A stretch of 64,000 nt of DNA, from contig CM063114.1 in assembly GCA_031841125.1 (NCBI GenBank), positions 4,340,001-4,404,000 on the forward strand. Direction: 5' to 3'. Every line of letters begins with the position of its first letter. Positions within the stretch are counted from its first letter, which is position 1. The position numbers and the translations under genes were made by a program. The notes below the pieces were generated by a model, which saw only the letters and a list, made by a program, of their open reading frames with translations, did not search any database and was not told the origin of the DNA. Positions 32,940-43,200 of this stretch are shown here, piece by piece. This stretch comes from Acanthococcus lagerstroemiae. Its lineage: Eukaryota > Arthropoda > Insecta > Hemiptera > Eriococcidae.

Positions 32940-32984
32940 AGCGGTGTTGGAGCCTTAGAGCCGCTTAGAGCACTGTGTAAAGTG

Positions 32985-33175
32985 TAAACATGGGTATAAT
33001 CATACACCATTTTGATTCGAACTGCGCCCGTCAAGTCGATGCCAAATCGACTACGCGGCGTAGGGCGTACGCTGTACGCTCTGTGTAGGGTGTAGTCGGC
33101 ACGTAGTCGGATTCAGTATCCACGGACACGGTTGGATACAAAATGGCGTATTTTTCTACTTGGGTTTATAGTGCC
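32985..33175. mobile_element. Older, decayed relative of the 32769-32939 foldback
   Basis: Recognisable phrases in the same order are CACCATTTTGATTCGAACTG, GCGCCCGTC, GATGCC and, inverted, GGATACAAAATGGCGTA. The arms are much more diverged than in the neighbouring copy. Both lie in the eEF1G-Angel intergenic region. Confidence 0.5.
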
Positions 33176-33220
33176 TTAGTGTATTTTTGATTACTAAATT
33201 TGGCAACGTTCGTGCAAATA

Positions 33221-33685
33221 CGTTTATACTGCTACACTAGATACCTAACTTCCTATTCTGCCTAATTCTGCCGTAGTAAAATAAAGCGTATCCAAAATTT
33301 GTTCGAATGTTGTATATGCGTTCGCCAGTCACCAGTATAGTCATTTTTCCCATTTAAAATACATGGTGAATTTCGCGTGGACGTGCCGGCGTTCAAATGA
33401 AAAAAAAATTAGAAATTGAAGTGTAGCATATTGTTTTCTTTATATTTTCCTGCTCCCAAGATATGAATACATGGTCTGTTAAATTTTCAGATCGTTTTAC
33501 CCTGGCAAAATATAATAAACGCGATTCAAAAACGACCAATTTCCCATTTAAAATGCATTGGAGCCGATTTTCTATACCGGTGACGCTTGCAGATGGGATA
33601 CTAAAACGCGGGATGGGTGAGAAGGGTTTGTACTACTAGCAGGCTGAAGTTAGGTATCTAGTGTAGCAGTATAATAGTATAAACG
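33221..33685. mobile_element. Inverted-repeat element in the eEF1G-Angel intergenic region
   Basis: The end CGTTTATACTGCTACACTAG at 33221-33240, continuing ATACCTAACTTC, is matched by its reverse complement in 33646-33685, with an 8-base insertion. The interior carries TTCCCATTTAAAATACATGG twice in variant form (about 33349 and 33541). Confidence 0.6.
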
Positions 33686-33689
33686 TCTT

Positions 33690-34251
33690 TGCGTTCGTGT
33701 GTGTGTGTGTCTGTGTGTGGGCCACTGTGTGGGCAGAATTTTTCGCTTCTTGTTGATAAACTGATAAGAAATTCATTTGGCTCCGGAATTTGAGATTGTT
33801 GAACTTCCTCTCATTCATATGAGGTTCGTCTTGTTTTCTGGGATTCGGAAGCTACCTCGGAAATCAGGGTTTCCTTCTTCATCTCGTGGAGGAATTATAT
33901 TTTCGAATATATATGATTGTTTTAGTAAGTATCAGCTAAATTCATTTCAATCCATCGCTGCGAAAAGTGCACTGTACCCGCTTCACATTTAATAGTTTAA
34001 AAATAACTATGTAAATGCTTTTCAATCTGTAACTTTCTGGTGTTCGTCCAATTGGAACAGGAATACTAAACTTCTCATGTGAGAGCCTTTAAACTATTGT
34101 AATTTTCCACTTATCATGATTTGCCATGTCTTATGAACTTACATAACATGTGTCTACTCTTGCTATAATTTTTGCTGTTGCTGCTCCTCTGCATACAGCC
34201 GTATTATTAGCCTTCTTTCAGCCGCTGTAATCGAACAAGATTGATGTCACG
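33690..34251. other. Presumed Angel promoter and 5' UTR
   Basis: Contains a short GTGTGT run near 33700. No core promoter motif was recognised, and nothing coding is supported. A second possible small exon with a decoy acceptor at 34325-34385 lies just downstream and was not used. Confidence 0.35.
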
Positions 34252-37200
34252 ATGTCAGTGCATGAAGGTTAGTCACTATTATCGCAACACCGCCATAATT
34301 CGATAATTTCTTCTTTGTTTTCAGATGACTTATTTACTTTGGTCCGTTATATGGCTCTCAAATCTCGTCAGATTTCGAAAAGCCGGTGCGTGACTACAGT
34401 TTCTTCACTAAACTGTTATTGATTGCTAGCACGTTCGTGTTACTCTGTAATGTTACTCGTGTTCCGCTTTTTCAAAGACTGTATCGCTAGAACCACATTC
34501 ATCCGTAATATCAGCGAAATCAAGTATGAAATACCCGAGAATCGCCGAAAATCCGATATTTTAGTGCAGTTCCTACGTCCAAATTTTACACTCCGTCGCA
34601 AGAATCGAATAATTAGAAATTTTAAACAGGATTTTCTGAATTCCGATTACTATAAATTGGAGCTGGAGGTCGTTGAATGCGCCGAAGATAATGAGACTTG
34701 CGGCAGTCCCATTAAACCTAGTATAACTTGTCAACGCCGCCGTAAAAAGAAGAGAAGATCTCGCAAGAATAATAGTGAGAAAATCAAAAAGGCATTGCTG
34801 ACTGGCGAGTGTCAGTTTTCACCAACGTTTAACAAGTATAGTCGTTATGCCACTATACGGAAAGCTGTTTTATTAAGTAAATCGTCTGTCGCAAACTTCT
34901 CTACCGTAAGCTTTTCAACTGAGGATGTGAGTGTCATGGCTAAAAGTTTCCGCGACGTTCTTGTAGGCGCGAACGCCGAGAGTGCTATCGAAGGTAAATA
35001 AACTTTAACTTGGTTTAAATTTTTAACCAGTTCGATCTGTGCATAGAATATTGCGTATAGTTTTGGGAATTCCTTTAGACTGGTGGAGAGTAAGCCGAAA
35101 ATGGCTACGAAACTAACTACTGGATTTTTCTTGTAAAATTCATCAGATTTAATAGATTGTTTTCCACTTCCTATTACATCGATGTCGACTTTGTTTTTTT
35201 GTTTTTAGAAAGAAATTTGGTCGAAGTATTCAAAAAAATTCGCTGCGACGTGCACACCCCCTACGGCAAACATCTAAAATTTGGTTAGATTTTAGATCTA
35301 CATTTTCCTACTTGGTCAACGAGTGCTCACAGTTTTAGATTTACCGTAATTTTATTTTTAGGTTGGTTGGACCCAAGAGCAAAACGAGGCACGAATATCA
35401 AAGTACTGTCGTATAACATCCTGGCCCAAAGTCTGTTGGAAATGCATCCGTATCTGTACATAAATCACCAGAAGCAGTATCTTAGTTGGGAATACAGAAG
35501 CGAAGCTTTATTGAAGGAGTTCGCGGAATTCGACGCTGATGTGAGTTTTTATCTGAATTGCACGATCCCCTTCCCCATTTTCGAAAAGCTTCGGTGAGTG
35601 TAACTCCTGTTACTGCAAGCTCGGGTTGATGAGAGAAATTTTTTCTTCATTCAGTTTCATTGAAGTTTGACGAGGAAAGGTGGGCATGAAAATGTATTCA
35701 GCAAAATATGTTGATGTACTAGCAGACCCATTGAATTGGCAAGAGTGAAGCTGGTAGAAGTAAATGGAATAACGTAACTGTATCACTTATGCGGCCTTAC
35801 CAATTCAATTGTTGAGAGGCCGGCATTCGGATACAAATATGGCATTAACAAGACAGATTTCTTATCCAATTTCGCTCTCTTTAGTGTAGGTGAAAATTTC
35901 CCCCAAAAAATAAACTAGACCTGACTGACTAAGGAACGATTGACGATCTTTGCCGATTGCATGTGGAGGATGTCACCTTCAGCTCATTCTGTGATTATGC
36001 TTGCAGATTCTGTGCTTACAAGAAGTGGAAGCAGCGAAAGTCAGTTTCTTCGACGAAGAACTTGGCCGCCTAGGTATTCAGATTGAGCTAATTTGATTTC
36101 ATTGTTAACTCATGTCAAAGAAAGAAGAGCTCGTTTAACATTGCGCCATTTCTATACCAGGATACAAAGGCGTGTTCAAGAAACGTACGCACGAGAAAGA
36201 TGATGGCTGTGCGATCTACTTCCGCGAAAATGTGTTTGAATTGAGAGAATTCGCTTCCGTCGAATACTTTCAGCCGAACGTGTCCGTATTAGACAGGGAC
36301 AATATCGGCATTATAGTGCGCTTATCTCCCAAAAAACACTCGGACAAACAAGTGGTCGTCGCTACTACTCACTTGCTGTTCAATCCTAGTCGACAAGATA
36401 TAAAACTCGCTCAAACGCAGTTAATGTTAGCTGAAATCGACCGGATTGCGTATAAGTGCACAAATGAACTTGGGTATGTTTTGCTTCTTCTGTTAGTCGA
36501 GACCTGTAAGGAGAATTTAAAAATTAGCAAGTCCTCCGGAATCTCAGAAAAAAACCTTACGAAATCCACGTATTAGTAATTTTTTAGTCTAGAAGATCTA
36601 TTATGAAACTTTTATCACGATACCACTGTAACGATTTGTAGTATCGTGATAAAAGTTTCATTCTGAATAGGCGAATAGTTCCATTTTACACTATCAGTAT
36701 TCGAACTTTCCAGACCGATGGCATGCTAGCATCGGGCCTTCCTCCATTTCCGCACTCAAGGAAATTATGATGACCAATGTTAGGCTAGTAAGGAACAACA
36801 CTGTACTTCCAAATGGAGAAACGCGATTTTTATTTCGTTACCAGTGCGTCAGAGATTTATGTTTAAGGCAAATTCAAGCAAAAATCACTAGCTTGTGAGA
36901 CGTTAAAGTAAAACTTGGGACAATATACTCTTTTGTTGCAAAAATCGGGTTGAGAGCCTTTTGAAAATCGTGTTTTTACATTATAATGAATGCCTAGCAT
37001 CACAGTAATTCTAACGTTGATAAGATTGCCAAAAATATCTGCCAGATATCAGATACTTCGCTGTTGAATCTTGGAAAGTCCGAATATTAGTGGTGCTGAA
37101 ACTTCCGAAAAAATATCGATATTTGAATAGTGCTATCGATAATCGTCGCATCAATTTGTTAAACTAGGACTCTGTATAAGAATAGGTAAAGACACGACAC

Positions 37201-40200
37201 TATGATCAGGGATGTTGGTTTACTCGTACACCATACTTGTCTACATTTTGGTGTAAAGAAAGTAGACAATGTGTAGAACGTAGACAATTTGGATTTAGTA
37301 TTGTGAATTTGTGATTAACTGATTACATGTATATTAGCTTTTTTATCATTTTCGAAATTATTTACATTTATTTATTTTTGTCTACGGTCTACACATTGTC
37401 TGCATTTCTTTACACGAAAATGTAGACAAGTATGATCTATGGGTAAACCAACCAGTGTTTGGAACCTATTCAATTTTTCGTTTTGATCGGTTTTGAGCTT
37501 TGTAGTTTCCATTTTGGTTGGTTTCGGTTCGGAACTTCGATTTAATTTGCCAATAGGTTTTGGTTTCAGTCATGAGACCGTTTTAAAATACTGAGAAGGT
37601 CTTATTTCGGTCTTTCATTGCTGGACCGGTTTTGGTTATGGTCTTCACTTCACATAATGAATCGGTTTTAGTCGGGCTCAAAAAATCTTTCTCAAACATT
37701 TTTTAGAGTTAATTCACGTTGACAATTGAAATAAAATCCTAAAATCTGATACACTGACGCGAAGTCGCAGCACGCGCTCAAGCGGCGACAAAGAAGAACA
37801 GAAAACGATTGACCGATTGGGACCTTTTCATTTAGTTGGTTTATGGTCTTGACGCCCGCATGAGCTTTCATTTCAATCGGTTTTGGTTCCAGTTAAATCT
37901 ACATTTCAAATATTTGGTTTATGTTTTGGTTAACGACCAGTTGAGTTTAAGGTTTAAGGTCTTAATTTGGTCTTTTGCATTTTAAAGGGTTTTGGTTTCG
38001 GTCTCATGAAACTGTTGAATTTGTATGGGTTCCGGATTCGGTTTCGGTTCTGGTTCCAAACACTGAAACCAACATCCCTAGTCTTTACCCGTTCTTATAG
38101 AGTGTTAGTTAAACTTGAACCACAATCTGTTATCAAATATTTTTTCCAATAAATTCTGTTCTCTCAGTGTAATTCAACCAGAGCACCTATAAACACCCCG
38201 AGTATGGTGCCCGATGATTCATTACAGGGAACGTCCCGCGTATCAAATTGACGTGTTTTCTTTAACGTCACAAAAACGCTTTTCAAGCTTCCCGTGACGT
38301 CACAAAGTGAGTTACTGCATGGTTATTGTCAGCAAAAATACCCATCTTGGTTCCACCCAACATATCGACTCCCATAAGAAAAACACCCGGAGCAAAAATC
38401 AATATGTTACTACTTACTAGTTACTACTTTACTACCTGAGAATGAGAAATTTGTTAGACACCAGAGGTACATAATTTTAATCCAGAAGTCCAGAAGGTTC
38501 TGAGCATTTGCTAATAAACGTCTCGTTTTTAACAAATTTCTTATTCTCAGCCGGGAACGGAAACCCGATCAATTTTTGTTCCAGTTCCAAACTTGAACAT
38601 CTTTCGGGTTCCGGTACCGGTTCCGGTTCCATCATGCAAATTTCTTCGGGTTCCAGTTCCTCTGATAATCGGGTTCTGGTTCCGGTTCCTACAATAACTC
38701 ATGATTCACAAAGGCCTTTTCCGAAGTCAAAACAGCAACATTGTGTTGACTTTCATTTACTAAGGATACTGGAACCGGAACTCGATTATTAGGAACCTGA
38801 AAAAATTTTCGGATTCCGGTTCCTTGCAATCGTTCAGGTTCCAGTCGGTTCCGGTTCCCAGTCAACATATTGATCTTTGCTCCATGTGTTTTTCTTACAA
38901 GAGTCAATACGTTTGTTGGAACCAAGATGGGTATTTTTGCTGACAATAACCATGCAGTAACTCACTCCGTGACGTCACTGGAAAACGCGATTGGGAATCG
39001 TCAGGCACCAAGCGACGGAAAATGGTGCATGTCAGTACTCGAGTGTTTCCAGGTTCTCTAATTGAGCCAGGGCGCTGTGAGCTTGAATATGCTAATTCGC
39101 CATCTTTATCTTTTCACTCCCCGTGCAAACTTGACTGTCGTTTGCGACGGCTTGCATGACGTTCCGTTAGAGCACTTGGAAACACCCGAGCACTGACATC
39201 CGTCGTTTTGAGTCGCTTGGTACTCGACAATTCGCAGTGCATTAGTCATTACGCGGAACGTTCCGCGTGTCTAATAGACCTCTTTCCACTGACGTCACAC
39301 CGTGAGTTACTGTTGGCAAAAGTACCCAACTTTAGGCCAACAAGCGTTTTGACTCTCATAAGAAAAACACACGGAGCAAAGATCATTATGTTGCCAGGGC
39401 TGGAATAACGGAATCGTTTCGTTGTGGTACTCATTATAACGTAACGTAACGTTCCAGTATTGTTACTGTTATGATAACGTTATGGCAAACTTTCTCGTTA
39501 TGGCAGTAACGGTTACATAACGTTATAATGGTTCACCCCCCCCCCTTGTAAATTTTCTTTTTTAATTTTTAATATTTCCTTGTTTTGTGACAAAGCTATA
39601 ACCTAAAAAGTGAAAAGGTTTTTTTTTCAACTTTTTTTGTCAATCTGTTTCACAATTTTAATTTTACATTTTTGGGACAAAATTCAGAATCAAAATCACA
39701 ATTCAGACCGTTCAGAGACAAAATTAAATTCTGCGGCTTATAACATAAATTTTATGTCGGTATTGATTGGTATAGTAGTACTAGTTAACTAGTAAGATCT
39801 ATGATTTTAACAGAATACAGAAATCAAAATATCAATCAGAATTTAGAATATTATTAGAAATTATTTAGAACATTAAAACAAGTATTCAAGTTTATTTTGT
39901 ATATTTTTATCATATAAAAAAAGTAAGAAACAAAAAGAACACAAAGGAGTTATTTGATAGATAGGTACCCACTAAAAAAAAAAAAAGTCATCAATCTGCA
40001 TGACTATGAAAATAGACATTGTAATTAATTTTAACTTAAGAATCATAACAAATATGGACTTAATCACCTAATCAGCAATCACATCAGATTCTGATGTCTG
40101 TACAACTGGAAAATCATGAGAAATCTGTAGTCTACTACTATGTTTGATCAACAAGAAAAAATTAATAAAGTTAGAATTGAAAATAGCTACAAAGTACAAA

Positions 40201-43200
40201 CCTTGGCGACTTCAATTTCAATTTTCAAACTGAAACTGCACTTGGGCACTGAAGAAGTGAAGATGCAAGATGATCATTATTAATCAAACAATATCAACTT
40301 ATTATTCTTATCATCTTATCAACTCATTCAAAGGACGGACGGTTGGCAATTTCCAGATTTTTCAATTTTCAATATTTTTTTTTAATGCAATAAAATAACG
40401 AGAAAAATTGCATTTGTTACGATATCGTAACGAATTGTTAAACGTGATCAAATTACCGTAACGTAACATAACTTAACGCTTAAACGTTTTGTTCCGTTAT
40501 GTAACCTTTGCCGTAACCGTTACCAATAACGTGTTTCCAGCCCTGTATGTTGCTACCTGTGAATAAGAAATTTGTTAGAAACCAAAGATATATATTTTCA
40601 TTCCAGAAGGTTTTTAGCATTTGATAATAAACTTCTGGTTTCTAACAAATTTTTTATCCACAGGTAGCAACATAATGATCTTTGCTCCGTGTGTTTTTCT
40701 TATGGGAGTCAAAACGCTTGTTGGCCCAAAGTTGGGTACTTTTGCTAACAGTAACTCACGGTGTGACGTCAGTGGAAAGAGGTCTATCTTTGAATCGTCG
40801 GGCACCGAGCGATGCAAAATGGCGAATGTTAGTACTTTGGTGTTTCTAGCAGGGCTGCTTAGCTAAGCCGAAACTTTTAGCCATTGCCATTAGCCAATCA
40901 ATCATAGCCGTTAGCTGTGAGCTGAAGCCAATCATTTGGAAATGTTAGCGTTTACCCAAGTTGTTAGCCCTTCCGAATAGTTAAGCAGCTCTGGTTTCTA
41001 GGTGCTCTAATTCAGTGGCATGTTCGCTTGTTATCCGAAAAAGTAGGGATAAAATGGCGTTCCAGCATACCCGTAATTATAGAGCTCTGATTCAGCTAGA
41101 GTATAGTATGTTGAAGTAGGTACTTATAAAATTTGGAAAATACATACATTTTAGCGCCTAATCTTACCCGTTCTTGTTTACCAGCGAAACAACGTATTAC
41201 CCCGTCATCTTGACCGGCGATTTCAATTCGGATGCCTATACTTACGTGTATGCCTTGATCATAAACGGATTCTTACAAGTAGGAGGGTACAGTATTTTAC
41301 CGCAAATGTTGGGTATCATGGATACCTGTCAACACCACGACGTAGCCAAACATCGCAGTTTCACACGGACTGAGGTTTCCGACTTCAAACATGTTAAGGT
41401 TAGTTTTTAATGTTCTTGAGAAATGTTTTTTACGTTTTCGTATTGTTTTTCTGCTACATTGTTTGTTTGTATGTTCGCAGCTTTATAATTCGGACCGAAA
41501 AAGTTCGGTCAGCCCGTCCCAAAATGAAGGAAGTTGGCGCCACAGGTGAAATATTCGGTACAATTGTAATCAGTGTGTTATGAAAAATATCGGTCTAGTA
41601 ATGTGATACTTTACAGAAACGATTTCGACCTAAGGAAATTCAACACCGGTTATCTAAGTCATAACTTAAACCTAGTCTCAGTATATCAGCACTGCGAACC
41701 TGACAGAAAAACTGCGACCACGTTCCAGTGTAGATGGTGTACCGTCGATTACATATTCTATGGGTAAGATTTTTTCTGAATAATTTTTAAAGATGGATAG
41801 TTGAACGTTAGCAGATAACGATGAGCTGTAATAAGTCCCGAGTAAGTCTTGGTAGAGATTACATTAGTCCTAGAGGAATCTGACTAAGGACAGGGTTGTG
41901 GTCGAGTATTTACAGTGTCTGAATGAGTCGTGAAAGGAATTTAAATGAATAATCTACGAAGTCTAGATGAGTTTTAAGAATTTGGTGAATCTTACAGAGT
42001 TGCAACGCCAAATTGCAGGGTGTGTACAGGTCATAAAAGTCATGAATGTCATGAAAAACTCCTGGTTTTTTCTGAAATATTTCACAGTCATGTTTCTTTC
42101 CATGCGCTATTATCGGAAATTTGCATAATTTCAGTTCGGTCACACTTCCATTATTTCACTGAGTGAATATTTTCTCATCTCGCCTGTTTATGTCTTGATG
42201 ATTGACACGTAAGCCTACCACTGACTGTAGAAATGCAGATCCAATTTTTTAACTGGGACCAAACTGTTTGTACAGTATGAGAGCGAATAGTTACTAATAA
42301 AATATGCAGAGTGAAAGCTGGCAATTTCAAACAATTATATTAGAGACGGGTATTATTATATCCCTTTTTTTCTAACAACACGAGAAAAAAATTAAAATGT
42401 GGAAAAGTACGTAATTTTTACTTACTGGATCCTGTAAAACATAAATTGTGTGCACGGTGGGCGTCGTGGCAAAACATTCAACAGGGTGGCCACTTTTATG
42501 GAAATCCTGGAAATCAGGGAAAAGTCAGGGAGTTCTATGAGACCTGAAAAAGTGGGAATTTTGAAGAAAATTTTATAATGTGAAAATATTGCGCAATTTT
42601 CTCTGTCAGACTCCACTGAACATTTTTTAAATTATTTATTTATTACGAAAAAGTTGGAAAATGGACTGGGAAACTCTAAAAAAATCTGGGAATTTTATCC
42701 TCGAGTGGACACCTTGCATTAAAATTAGAAATTTAATTCGTATTAATTGAGCTTGCTTTTGTTAGCTGAAATTTTCGGATTTCAATTTGAGTTGGCATTT
42801 TTGGTGCTTTCCCTTCCTCCTCTAACGAGTATCTTTGCATTGACCCTGGTGGACACCCTCTCTTCACCTGTGCACAAACCTAAAAAAAATTATGAATAAG
42901 GTCGTAAAAAGTCATGTTTTCTTATTCGTCGGTTCCAGTAGACACCCTGATGGGTTAGTTACAAAAAGCAAGTCCGGAGTTCAAATTTTTCTTAACATCA
43001 GCTTTCTCAAATTGGCAGATTTAAATTTTATTTATTTATTTATTTTTTTTCACATTAGTTTTATTGGACTGCTAAAAGCATTTACAATATAATTCTTTAA
43101 CAGTAGATAATCACGAGGTTTTATTAGACTAAATCAGAGGGTTTGAGTCGTTTTAGTCTGCGAGTTTCGTTGGTGACGTCCAGAAGGTTGATAGCCAGTG

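Larger units (their letters stand above)
39169..41008. mobile_element. Large foldback element, copy 2, disrupted by two insertions
   Basis: The arms start AGAGCACTTGGAAACACC and contain CTTTCCACTGACGTCAC and GCTCCGTGTGTTTTTCTTAT. They are strongly alike and inverted. Removing the nested hAT element (39395-40545) and the small one (40850-40993), each with one duplicated 8-mer, restores a nearly continuous hairpin. Confidence 0.75.

Noticed and set aside
34325..34385. Possible extra Angel exon between a TTTTCAG acceptor and an AGCCG/GTGCGT donor
   Set aside because: Including it leads to a stop at about 34488 in the next exon. Skipping it keeps the frame open.
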